Source of the DNA: Patescibacteria group bacterium
GTDB lineage: Bacteria > Patescibacteriota > Minisyncoccia > Minisyncoccales > PEYH01
Length of the DNA: 36,207 bases
Direction: 5' to 3'
NCBI GenBank assembly: GCA_018817645.1
Contig: JAHITK010000011.1
Location: forward strand, 1-36,207
The translations under genes were made by a program, and so were the position numbers. This document shows positions 29,366 to 36,207 of this stretch, piece after piece; position 1 is the stretch's first letter, and the number at the start of each line of letters is the position of its first letter. Under the pieces are notes generated by a model. That model made no database searches. It saw nothing but the letters and a program-made list of their open reading frames with translations, and was not told where the DNA came from.

Positions 29366-30066
29366 TTTATTGCTTTCAAAACATTATCGAAAACCACTGC
29401 CGGCGCCGGCGAGGCGTCAATCTCCGCCACCCTGTATCCCTGCTCCTTTAAATAATCAACTATGGGAAAAGTCCTCTCTTTATACTCTTTCAACCTGACT
29501 TTTATAACTTCCGGATTGTCTAATTTTTCTCTTTTAATCAATCGAGACCCGTCCAGCGGACACATTGTCAGATTTTCCGTCTCTTTGTTAAAAAGAACCG
29601 GGTGTCTCATCAGTTGACAAATCCGCCTATGGGAATTACGCCGAATACTGTCCTCTGTTTCAAGCTTAAAGAGAATAACCTTGATATTCTCTCTTCCGTA
29701 AAGCTCTGTCATCACCGGCATTATTTCTTTTGTTTCCGGCAGGGTTCTGGGACTGCCGGCAAAAATAATTGATTCTCCTCGTTCTGCCAATTTCCTGATT
29801 TTTTGATTGACCCAAAAAGCGACTAAAGGCGGAGAGCAAAGTATTCCTTCTTCCCACCGCTTCTTTTCCGCCAATAAATTATATTCTTTATCGCCCACTT
29901 TTTCAGCTTCGCCTTCTTTGGCGTTCATTACTTTTTGTTCAATAATTTTGCTTGTTTCAAAATAAAAAAGGCCTAATTTATCAGCTAAAAGCGTGGCTTG
30001 CGTGCCTTTCCCTGCCCCCGGAGGACCCAATATTATTATTATCTGCTGATTATTGGCTTTTGCCAT
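29362..30066 (-). CDS. adk: Adenylate kinase
   Basis: 234 aa. It interconverts AMP, ADP and ATP. The P-loop GPPGAGKGTQATLLADKLG is near 14-32, and the AMP-binding region follows (FETSKIIEQKV; AGSPRTLPETKE). The lid region is unusual: RRICQLMRHPVLFNKETENLTMCPLDGSRLIKRE has a Cys pair spaced differently from the classic zinc lid. The family motif R-x-D-N is seen as REKLDNPEVIKVRLKEY. It is slightly longer than E. coli Adk. A related NMP kinase is less likely given the operon position. Confidence 0.9.
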   Translation of the reverse strand: MAKANNQQIIIILGPPGAGKGTQATLLADKLGLFYFETSKIIEQKVMNAKEGEAEKVGDKEYNLLAEKKRWEEGILCSPPLVAFWVNQKIRKLAERGESIIFAGSPRTLPETKEIMPVMTELYGRENIKVILFKLETEDSIRRNSHRRICQLMRHPVLFNKETENLTMCPLDGSRLIKREKLDNPEVIKVRLKEYKERTFPIVDYLKEQGYRVAEIDASPAPAVVFDNVLKAIK

Positions 30067-30102
30067 AGTTTGCTCTAATCATATTAAAACTCTTTTTCTT
30101 TT

Positions 30103-30230
30103 GTTCTAAATCCCAATGTCAAAATCCCAATATCAAATCAAATCCAAATGTCAAAAGAATGCATTTCTTCAATTTGGATCTTGGATTTTGAGCTTGACTT
30201 GACATTTGAGCTTTGGATTTGGGATTTACC
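30103..30230. repeat. Dispersed AT-rich hairpin element, copy B
   Basis: Left part TCCCAATGTCAAAATCCC and right part TTTGACATTTGAGC-type sequence are complementary in long stretches. Its segment from TCAAAAGAAT to GAGCTTGA is nearly identical to that in copy C at 35.6 kb. It sits between secY and adk. No gene is present. Confidence 0.6.
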
Positions 30231-31526
30231 TTAGAGGGTCTCATACTCCCTCATCTGCAATTGAGCGTTTATCTGCTTGACCGTATCAAGCACCACTGCC
30301 ACCACGATTAAGAGAGAGGTTCCTCCAACCAAGAAACTAAACGAAGTAACACCGGTGGCTCCTTTGATGAGATAAGGCATAATTGCGATAACGCTCAAGA
30401 ATATTGCGCCAATAAACAGCACTCGGTTGAGAATATATGTCAGGAATGAGGCCGTAGATTCCCCGGGCCTTATGCCGGGGACGAATCCTCCCATCTTTTT
30501 CAAATTATTGGAAATCGCTTTCGGGTCAAAAGTGACCATTGTATAAAAATAAGTAAATGCAAAAACCAAGATAAAATAAGTGGTCCCCCAAGCAATCTGG
30601 TGGTTCTGAAAGTTTGCCACTGCCTTGGCGATTGAACCAATCACGCCCCCTATATTGGACAAGAAACTGCCTATCATCTGGGGGAAAAGCAAAATTGAAA
30701 GAGCGAAGATAATCGGAATTACGCCGGCCGGATTAACGTTCAACGGAAGATAAGTGGAAGCGCCTCCGTAAATCTTATTGCCCCTCACTCTCTTGGCGTA
30801 TGAAACCGGAATGTTCCGCCTTGCCTCGGTGACCAAAACGACTCCTATAATAATCAAAAACGCGGCGCCGAAGAACAAAAGATAACCCGGCAATTGAGAT
30901 GGGTCCCAGTTAAAAGCGAATTGATAGATATTTCCCGGAATGCTTGCCACGATGCCGGCAAAAATCAACAAAGAAACGCCGTTCCCAATTCCTCTTTCAG
31001 TAATCATTTCTCCCAGCCAAACCAAAAACATAGTGCCGGCAGTGACGGTAATCAACGCGCTTATCATCATAATCGAAGATAATGCGCCAATGGCCGGCTC
31101 TCCGCCGCCAGTCGAAGTCCTTTGGAGAAGATTAAGCATCGCGTATCCTTGCATTATCGCCAGAGGCACGGTTAAAATTCTGCCGTATTGATTGAATCTC
31201 TGCCGGCCAGCTGCCCCTTCTTCCTTGTAAATCTTCTCCAAAGCGGGAAAAATCATTGTTAAAAGTTGAAGAATAATGGTGGCGGTAATATACGGGCCGA
31301 TTCCAAGCATCACTATGGAAAGCTTGGACAAGGTCCCGCCGGTAAAAACATTGAGAAGGCCAAACATCTGATACCGCTCAAAAAAACCCGCGAGATTCTG
31401 GGCATTAACGCCCGGCACCGGTATGTTCGCCATCAACCGGAATAACAAAAACATTGCCAAGACAAATAAGATTTTCTTGCGCAAATCCTTTATCTTAAAA
31501 ATTTGGATTATCTTATTAAAATTCAT
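30231..31526 (-). CDS. secY: Protein translocase subunit SecY
   Basis: 431 aa, normal length with ten hydrophobic segments. It is the channel of the Sec translocon in the inner membrane. Marker motifs: IPVPGVNAQNLAGFF near 31, GIGPYITATIILQLLTMIFP (signature in TM2), GIGNGVSLLIFAGIVAS, and the cytoplasmic loop RRNIPVSYAKRVRG. PLNVNPAGVIPIIFALSILLFP follows. ATG 31526 is preceded by GGGGAAGGAAT, one of the best SD-like sequences among the housekeeping genes. It lies after rplO, as expected. Confidence 0.97.
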   Translation of the reverse strand: MNFNKIIQIFKIKDLRKKILFVLAMFLLFRLMANIPVPGVNAQNLAGFFERYQMFGLLNVFTGGTLSKLSIVMLGIGPYITATIILQLLTMIFPALEKIYKEEGAAGRQRFNQYGRILTVPLAIMQGYAMLNLLQRTSTGGGEPAIGALSSIMMISALITVTAGTMFLVWLGEMITERGIGNGVSLLIFAGIVASIPGNIYQFAFNWDPSQLPGYLLFFGAAFLIIIGVVLVTEARRNIPVSYAKRVRGNKIYGGASTYLPLNVNPAGVIPIIFALSILLFPQMIGSFLSNIGGVIGSIAKAVANFQNHQIAWGTTYFILVFAFTYFYTMVTFDPKAISNNLKKMGGFVPGIRPGESTASFLTYILNRVLFIGAIFLSVIAIMPYLIKGATGVTSFSFLVGGTSLLIVVAVVLDTVKQINAQLQMREYETL

Positions 31527-31564
31527 ATTCCTTCCCCGCCTTCGCCCTTCGGGCTACGGCGGGG

Positions 31565-31644
31565 TCAGCCAAATTAAAAGTTAAAAATAATTTACAATTT
31601 TCAATTTCTAATTTTCAATGAAATCTCAAATTCCAATTTTCAAA
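31565..31644. repeat. AT-rich repeat gap between rplO and secY
   Basis: CAATTTTCAATTTCTAATTTTCAATGAAATCTCAAATT-type repeats, similar to the gap at 7.8 kb. A CCCCGCC/GGCGGGG hairpin lies at 31534-31564. Confidence 0.45.
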
Positions 31645-32178
31645 CTATGATTTCGGTTTTTGATTCTTGAATTTTTTGGGATTTGCCTGCCCGCCTTGGG
31701 CGGGGGATTTGGGATTTATTTGGGATTTGGAAATTGGAAATTGGGATTTTTCCACGCTCCCTCCTGCCTTCTTTATTTTCTCTTCCGCTTGTTTGGAAAT
31801 CTTACACCCCTTGATAATAAATTTCTTGGTCACTTCCCCCTCGCCCAAAATCTTGACTAATGGCATCTGTCCTTTTATTTTATGAATTAATTTCTTATCA
31901 AGCAAGGCCAGCGGACTTATCGCCGCGCTGTCATCAAATTTTTCCTGAAGAGTTTTAAGATTAATGACAAATATCGGTTCGCCCTTTGAACTAAACCTAT
32001 ACCCTCTTAATTTAGGATATCTTTTAATCAGGCCCCTGATAATCGGTTCAAGCTTGCGGCTGGCCCTGGATTTCTGCCCTTTCATTCCCCGGCCGGAATA
32101 AGTGCCACGCTTCCCGCCTCGCCCGATCCGCTTCCGGTCTTTATTTTTATGTCTTGGTTTGACTTGGTGTAGCTGCAT
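31645..32178 (-). CDS. rplO: 50S ribosomal protein L15 (uL15) with extended C-terminus
   Basis: 177 aa, about 30 residues longer than usual. The core is clear: KPRHKNKDRKRIGRGGKRGTYSGRGMKGQKSR, then the GEVTKKFIIKGCKISKQAEEKIKKAGG end block. The extra tail (QFPISKSQINPKSPAQGGQANPKKFKNQK) is encoded by DNA that looks like the AT-rich repeats and GCCCGCC hairpins found between genes here. The tail may come from a repeat that took over the old stop codon. It follows rpsE by 15 nt with no rpmD between. Confidence 0.94.
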   Translation of the reverse strand: MQLHQVKPRHKNKDRKRIGRGGKRGTYSGRGMKGQKSRASRKLEPIIRGLIKRYPKLRGYRFSSKGEPIFVINLKTLQEKFDDSAAISPLALLDKKLIHKIKGQMPLVKILGEGEVTKKFIIKGCKISKQAEEKIKKAGGSVEKSQFPISKSQINPKSPAQGGQANPKKFKNQKPKS

Positions 32179-32193
32179 TTTTTTATTTCTCTT

Positions 32194-32661
32194 TTACGAC
32201 TTTAATCTGCTTAAAGCCAACATTGTCGCCTGCGCATTATTCAACTTATTTCTGGTGCCGCCTAAAATCTTGGATGAAACATTTTTAATACCGGCCAAAT
32301 TGCAAATAACCCGCACTGTGCCTCCGGCGACCAATCCCCGGCCGGCTCTTTGGGGCCTCAATAAAACTACCGCTGCCCCGAATTTTGCCCTAACTTCGTG
32401 GGGAATAGTGCCTTCTTTAATGGGCACGGTAAGCAATTTTTTCTTGGCTGCTTTGGTGGCTTTTTCTACTGATTGCGCAACATCCAAGCCCTTGGCCACC
32501 CCCACTCCTACTCTGCCGTTTTTGTCCCCTGCCACGATAACCGCCCTAAACCTCATCTGCTTGCCTCCGGCAGTTACTCTCACCACTCTGTCCAAGCTTA
32601 AAAGCTTGGACTCAAACTCGTCCTTTTCAACTTCTTTTTGTCGGTTAGTTCTTCTAAACAT
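32194..32661 (-). CDS. rpsE: 30S ribosomal protein S5 (uS5)
   Basis: 155 aa. It helps decoding accuracy and mRNA unwinding. FESKLLSLDRVVRVTAGGKQMRFRAVIVAGDKNGRVGVGVAKGLDVAQSVEKA is the S5 double-stranded RNA domain. TIPHEVRAKFGAAVVLLRPQRAGRGLVAGGTVRVICNLAGIKNVSSKILG is the conserved C-terminal domain. Uninterrupted placement between rplR and rplO. Confidence 0.96.
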   Translation of the reverse strand: MFRRTNRQKEVEKDEFESKLLSLDRVVRVTAGGKQMRFRAVIVAGDKNGRVGVGVAKGLDVAQSVEKATKAAKKKLLTVPIKEGTIPHEVRAKFGAAVVLLRPQRAGRGLVAGGTVRVICNLAGIKNVSSKILGGTRNKLNNAQATMLALSRLKS

Positions 32662-32706
32662 ATAATTGATTAAACTATATTTCTCGGGCGAGGGTTTCCC
32701 GAAAGA

Positions 32707-33060
32707 TTAAAACTTTAAACCGCCTTTCCTGGCTCCCTCGGCCAATGCCTTTACTCTTCCGTGATATTTATAGCCCCCTCGGTCAAAAACAACCTTGGTG
32801 ATTTTTTTCTCTTGGGCTTTCTTGGCTACTAACTCGCCTGTTTTAAAAGCAATCCCTGTTTTCCCTTTTTCCTCTTTGTCTTTTTTAACTTCTGTATCTT
32901 TCGCCGACACTAATGTCTTTTGAGTGTCGTCATTTATTAATTGAGCGTATATATGGTTTGCTGACCTAAAAACACAAAGCCGGGGGCGATCCTTTTCCCC
33001 GCTGATTCTTCCTCTTACCCTATTATGCCTTTGGATTCTTTTAATTCTTCTTTCAATCAT
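32707..33060 (-). CDS. rplR: 50S ribosomal protein L18 (uL18)
   Basis: 117 aa, usual size. It binds 5S r[41 protein letters not shown] fits the family, and the end [28 protein letters not shown] is the signature block. It follows rplF by 25 nt. Confidence 0.95.
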   Translation of the reverse strand: MIERRIKRIQRHNRVRGRISGEKDRPRLCVFRSANHIYAQLINDDTQKTLVSAKDTEVKKDKEEKGKTGIAFKTGELVAKKAQEKKITKVVFDRGGYKYHGRVKALAEGARKGGLKF

Positions 33061-33085
33061 ATTATTTTGCCCGCTTATTTAAAGA

Positions 33086-33634
33086 TTACGCTTTTACCAC
33101 TCCTTCCGCTCTTTTGCCCGCCTTTCTTAAAACCGTTTCCCCGACATAACGGATTCCTTTGCCCTTATACGGCTCCGGAGGTCTTATCGCCCTTATTTTC
33201 GCAGCCATCTCGCCCACTGCCTGCTTGTCAAAGCCGGAAATTATGATAATATTCTTCTCAATCGCAAACTCTATTCCTTCCGGTTTTTTAAGATTCACTG
33301 GGTGGGAAAAACCCATTTCCAACACCAAATCATCCCCTTCAACCCTCGCTCGATAGCCCACTCCCTGAATCTCCAATTCTTTCTTGTATCCTTCGGTTAC
33401 GCCCTTGACCGCATTTGCCGCTAATGCCCTTGCCAGACCCCAGTAAGCGCTGGCGTTTTTGCCCTGCTCTTTAAGATTAAATGATATTTGGTTATCCTGA
33501 ATACTTGCTTCTATTTCGGGACGAATCTGAATCTTAAGCTCTCCTTTGGGGCCCTTGATGGTTATATCGTTCCCGTCTATCTTCACCTCCACTCCGCTCG
33601 GAATTTTGATTAATTTTTTACCTATCCGACTCAT
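33086..33634 (-). CDS. rplF: 50S ribosomal protein L6 (uL6)
   Basis: 182 aa, two L6 domains. MSRIGKKLIKIPSGVEVKIDGNDITIKGPKGEL opens the first; GYKKELEIQGVGYRARVEGDDLVLEMGFSHPV the second. The family signature PPEPYKGKGIRYVGE lies near the end. It sits after rpsH across a TTTAATTG repeat gap. Confidence 0.96.
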   Translation of the reverse strand: MSRIGKKLIKIPSGVEVKIDGNDITIKGPKGELKIQIRPEIEASIQDNQISFNLKEQGKNASAYWGLARALAANAVKGVTEGYKKELEIQGVGYRARVEGDDLVLEMGFSHPVNLKKPEGIEFAIEKNIIIISGFDKQAVGEMAAKIRAIRPPEPYKGKGIRYVGETVLRKAGKRAEGVVKA

Positions 33635-33649
33635 ATTTCAATTTAGCGT

Positions 33650-33708
33650 TTTAGCAATTAAACATGTTAAATTGTTTAATTGTTTAATTGTTTAATTGTT
33701 TATTTGTT
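33650..33708. repeat. TTTAATTG simple repeat between rpsH and rplF
   Basis: Four tandem TTGTTTAA units follow a TTAGCAATTAAACATG start. The unit is the same as in the galT-tpiA gap. Confidence 0.5.
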
Positions 33709-34098
33709 TTACCAAATTTCTGCTATTATCTCGCCTCCCAAATTTTGTTTTCTTGCCTCCCGACCAATCATCAAGCCCTTAGGAGTCGAAATAATAATGA
33801 AACCACCGCCGCCTTTAGATAATCTAATTTTCTTGCTCGGAGCATAAACTCTTTTTCCGGGCTTTGAAATTCTCACCAAATGGCTTATGACCGGCTGATT
33901 GTCTTTGTACTTCAAAGCAATTTTGATGGTTCTTTTAGTTTTGTTATGCTTTTTCTCTATCTTTTTAATCATTTCCTGTTTTAGAAGAATTTCCGCTATC
34001 TCGTATTTCAAATTTGAATACGGCACATCCACGAATGGCTGAAGCACTGCCTGGGCATTCCTTATTCTGTTTAACATATCTGCGATTGGGTCGGTCAT
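33709..34098 (-). CDS. rpsH: 30S ribosomal protein S8 (uS8)
   Basis: 129 aa. MTDPIADMLNRIRNAQAVLQPFVDVPYSNLKYEIAEILLKQ is typical, and the end block GGGGFIIISTPKGLMIGREARKQNLGGEIIAEIW includes the S-T-x-x-G signature. It binds the central domain of 16S rRNA. It comes right after rpsN, 43 nt away. Confidence 0.96.
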   Translation of the reverse strand: MTDPIADMLNRIRNAQAVLQPFVDVPYSNLKYEIAEILLKQEMIKKIEKKHNKTKRTIKIALKYKDNQPVISHLVRISKPGKRVYAPSKKIRLSKGGGGFIIISTPKGLMIGREARKQNLGGEIIAEIW

Positions 34099-34141
34099 AA
34101 CGCTTCGCTAAGTTAAAAATTAAAAACTAAAAATGAAAAAT

Positions 34142-34327
34142 CTACCATGAAGATTTTCTTACTCCCGGAATCAATCCCTGATTTGCCATTTCGCGGAAAC
34201 ATATTCTGCAAAGCCCAAATTTTCTCATAAAAGCCCTTTTTCTTCCGCACCTAAAACAACGCCTTACAATTCTGGTGCTAAATTTCGGTTTTTTCTTTGA
34301 TTTTATAATCTGTGATTTCTTAGGCAT
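34142..34327 (-). CDS. rpsN: 30S ribosomal protein S14 type Z (uS14)
   Basis: 61 aa, the short zinc-binding form. The two Cys pairs are CFRC and CRIC ([25 protein letters not shown]). The C-terminus [14 protein letters not shown]-like ending ([14 protein letters not shown]) is characteristic. The rplE stop overlaps its start by 8 nt (34320-34327), so the two are translationally linked. Confidence 0.96.
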   Translation of the reverse strand: MPKKSQIIKSKKKPKFSTRIVRRCFRCGRKRAFMRKFGLCRICFREMANQGLIPGVRKSSW

Positions 34328-34883
34328 TATTCTTTATTGGAAAACCTAATGATTTGAATAATTCCAGTCCTTCTTCTCTGTTCTTGGCGCTGGTCACTAC
34401 GGTAATCTCAAGGCCAAACATCTTTTTGGCTCTTTCAGCGCTTATTTCCGGAAAAACAATCTGTTCCTTTATTCCTATCGTCAAATTACCCTCTCTGTCA
34501 ACTGAATCCGGCTTCAATCCGGCAAAATCCCTGGTGCGGGGCAGAACAATATGGACTAACCGCCCTAACATATCATACATCTTTTGCTTTCTTAATGTTA
34601 CCATAGCGCCTACGGGCGCGCCGGCTCTGATTTTAAATGCGGAAACTGATTTCTTCGCCTCTGTCAAAATCGGTTTTTGGCCGGTAATCAAAGCCAAATC
34701 CTCTAAGATGTCCTTATACTCATTAGTCGCTTCCGGCTTGCTTTTTCCGCCCACCAACCGCCCAAAACTGGTGTTAATAACAACTTTCTTAATGCGGGGC
34801 GCGGCCGCAATACTCTTATAGCCGAATTTCTCTTTTAATTTCGGCGCCACTTCCTTATTATATTTTTCTTTTAATCCCATCAT
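34320..34883 (-). CDS. rplE: 50S ribosomal protein L5 (uL5)
   Basis: 187 aa (186 if the second Met is used; ATGATG at 34883-34878). [34 protein letters not shown] is the usual start. The [32 protein letters not shown] block carries the P-site loop. It binds 5S rRNA together with L18. Confidence 0.96.
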   Translation of the reverse strand: MMGLKEKYNKEVAPKLKEKFGYKSIAAAPRIKKVVINTSFGRLVGGKSKPEATNEYKDILEDLALITGQKPILTEAKKSVSAFKIRAGAPVGAMVTLRKQKMYDMLGRLVHIVLPRTRDFAGLKPDSVDREGNLTIGIKEQIVFPEISAERAKKMFGLEITVVTSAKNREEGLELFKSLGFPIKNNA

Positions 34884-34896
34884 CTATTTTCAATGC

Positions 34897-35208
34897 TTAA
34901 ATTACTGCTTGGCATTTTTTACAAACCCTTTTCTTGCGCTTGCCTTCTGTCCGCGTATGGCTTGCCTTAGTCGGCTTTCCGCATTTAGGGCAAATCAACT
35001 TAACATTGGAAACGGAAATAAAGCCGGGCTTCTCAATCACTTGGCCCTTCTCGCCTTCTTTTTTCGGACGATGATGTTTCTTCTGGATATTAATTCCTTC
35101 AATCTGAACCCTTGCCCCTGAAGGCGAAACCTTAATCACTTTTCCGGTTCTTCCTCGGTCGTCGCCCGCGATAACCAAAATTGTATCTCCTTGTTTTATC
35201 GTTAACAT
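34897..35208 (-). CDS. rplX: 50S ribosomal protein L24 (uL24)
   Basis: 103 aa. The KOW motif is at the start: IKQGDTILVIAGDDRGRTGKVIKVSPSGARVQIEGINI. The second half carries a zinc-ribbon-like ending CPKCGKPTKASHT...VCKKCQAVI with two CxxC pairs, common in non-proteobacterial L24. An early assembly protein of the large subunit. Confidence 0.95.
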   Translation of the reverse strand: MLTIKQGDTILVIAGDDRGRTGKVIKVSPSGARVQIEGINIQKKHHRPKKEGEKGQVIEKPGFISVSNVKLICPKCGKPTKASHTRTEGKRKKRVCKKCQAVI

Positions 35209-35216
35209 ATTATCTA

Positions 35217-35588
35217 TTAAATAATTTCATTTGCTAAGGCGGCAATCTTCTCAAATCCCTTCTCTTTTATTTCTCTCGGCATCGGGCCGAACAATCTCCC
35301 CCCTTTGGGGTCTTTTGTTTTGCCTTCCAGAATCACTACCGCATTCTCGTCAAAACTGATATATGAACCGTCTGAACGCCTTAACGGCCTTTTTTGCCTG
35401 ACAATAACCGCCCTTACTTTATCGTGTTTCTTGACAATTTTCCTTGGTTCTGCTTTCTTCACGGCCACCACGATAATATCCCCGATTTGCGCATATCTTC
35501 TCCGGCTGCCGCCCAAAACCTTAAAACACTGGACCACTTTTGCTCCGCTGTTGTCAGCGACATTTAACATTGTTTGGGCTTGAATCAT
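35217..35588 (-). CDS. rplN: 50S ribosomal protein L14 (uL14)
   Basis: 123 aa from ATG 35588 (MIQAQTMLNVADNSGAKVVQ), exactly the family size. The longer upstream frame is non-coding AT repeat. The L14 signature GDIIVVAVKKAEPRK and the end GGRLFGPMPREIKEKGFEKIAALANEII are clear. rplX starts 8 nt after its stop. Confidence 0.97.
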   Translation of the reverse strand: MIQAQTMLNVADNSGAKVVQCFKVLGGSRRRYAQIGDIIVVAVKKAEPRKIVKKHDKVRAVIVRQKRPLRRSDGSYISFDENAVVILEGKTKDPKGGRLFGPMPREIKEKGFEKIAALANEII

Positions 35589-35599
35589 GAAAATTAAAA

Positions 35600-35738
35600 T
35601 AATGATTAAAAAATCCAAATGTCAAAATCCAAATGTCAAATCAAACCCAAAAGACTCAATATCAAAAGAATACATTTCTTTAATTTGGATTTTAGATTTT
35701 GAGCTTGATTTGACATTTGACATTTGGGTTTGGGATTT
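35600..35738. repeat. Dispersed AT-rich hairpin element, copy C
   Basis: The left part has CCAAATGTCAAAATCCAAAT and the right part TTTGACATTTGACATTTGGG, largely complementary. The centre from TCAAAAGAAT to GAGCTTGA differs from copy B (30.1 kb) by only a few bases. It lies between rpsQ and rplN. No gene is present. Confidence 0.6.
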
Positions 35739-35996
35739 TTACTTTTGCGTCTCGGACTTTGGGTTTTGGAATATCACTACGCGCCATCTCTTGTCCTTAC
35801 TCAACGGTCTGGTCTCTTCTATCACCACCGCCTCTCCCGTCTTACAGCTGTTCATCTCATCATGCGCTTTGTACTTCTTGTGGGATTTATACTTTCTTCG
35901 GTACAAAGGATGAGTTTTCAGCGTTTCAACCTTAACGACAACGGTTTTGTCCATTTTATCAGAAACCACTATGCCTTTTAAACGCTTTTTACTCAT
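35739..35996 (-). CDS. rpsQ: 30S ribosomal protein S17 (uS17)
   Basis: 85 aa, normal. [44 protein letters not shown] is the OB-fold body and [21 protein letters not shown] the signature block. It binds the 5' domain of 16S rRNA. It is the first gene of the spc-like block inside the window; rpmC would be expected upstream but the window ends first. Confidence 0.96.
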   Translation of the reverse strand: MSKKRLKGIVVSDKMDKTVVVKVETLKTHPLYRRKYKSHKKYKAHDEMNSCKTGEAVVIEETRPLSKDKRWRVVIFQNPKSETQK

Positions 35997-36040
35997 AATT
36001 GAATTACATTAATTTAAATATACGACAAATTCAATTTCAA

Positions 36041-36207
36041 GATTCTGCCGAAGGCAGGTTCTTACTGCCGAAGGCGGCAAGGTTCTGCCGAAGGCGGCAA
36101 GGTTCTGCCGAAGGCAGGTTCTTACTGCCGAAGGCGGCAAGGTTCTGCCGAAGGCAGGTTCTTACTGCCGAAGGCGGCAAGGTTCTGCCGAAGGCAGGTT
36201 CTTACTG
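36041..36207. repeat. Tandem GCCGAAGGC hairpin repeats at the right edge
   Basis: Two related short units alternate: TTCTGCCGAAGGCAGG and TTACTGCCGAAGGCGGCAAGG. Together they give a period of 40 nt, with one 20-nt slip near 36080. Each unit is a small hairpin (CTGCC-GAA-GGCAG). At least four 40-nt periods are visible, and the array runs off the window. No coding sense is apparent. Confidence 0.75.

Noticed and set aside
36041-36207. CRISPR array
   Set aside because: There are no unique spacers; the units are short hairpins repeated head to tail, and no cas genes are near.

Overview
The window looks like a chromosomal segment of a Candidatus Patescibacteria (CPR) bacterium, probably Parcubacteria-like. 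The signs are: no rpmD (uL30) between rpsE and rplO; short aminoacyl-tRNA synthetases (ProRS without its editing insertion, AlaRS without its C-terminal domain); a PEGA-domain protein and a baseplate-J-like anchored protein; tRNAs without an encoded CCA; AT-rich dispersed hairpins between genes; and almost no Shine-Dalgarno (SD) sequences in front of housekeeping genes. Almost everything is on the minus strand. The genes read with the standard bacterial code.

Layout from the right edge, in transcription order: rpsQ-rplN-rplX-rplE-rpsN-rpsH-rplF-rplR-rpsE-rplO-secY-adk-map (the spc block). Then come three small accessory genes with strong SD sequences, promoters and terminators of their own (about 26.9-28.6 kb). 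A metabolic and translation block follows: GT2 glycosyltransferase, galT-like, tpiA, ykuK-like, alaS and a baseplate-J-like membrane protein. The alpha block comes next: infA-rpmJ-rpsM-rpsK-rpsD-rpoA-rplQ, then rplM-rpsI. A stand-alone structured RNA of unknown family, with its own promoter and terminator, lies just after rpsI. The only plus-strand protein gene (PEGA protein, 13.8-15.3 kb) converges on it. Further left are murA, a first mreB, holB-like, a NYN nuclease, a gene broken by one in-frame stop, frr, rseP, proS, a second mreB, gatC, gatA and a small membrane protein. The left end holds three tRNAs (fMet, Met/Ile-CAT, Asp), tmk and the start of an Ala-rich exported protein cut by the window edge.

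The main hidden feature is at 1286-1772: an initiator tRNA split directly after its CAU anticodon by a 416-nt group I intron that is not visible as an ORF. P1 (with the U-G pair at the splice site), P3, P4, P7, P9 and the terminal G can all be read. The P6 and P8 extensions of the intron are GC-clamped palindromes of about 100 nt. A third copy of the same kind sits between rpsM and rpsK, which suggests a dispersed palindromic element. The tRNA also has an unusual elbow (A18 and G55 in place of G18 and U55).

The genes here supply ribosome assembly and recycling, initiation, secretion (SecY), N-terminal processing (Map), nucleotide kinases, cell shape and wall (two MreB, MurA) and tRNA charging. 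This is mostly core genome, with one small accessory insert.
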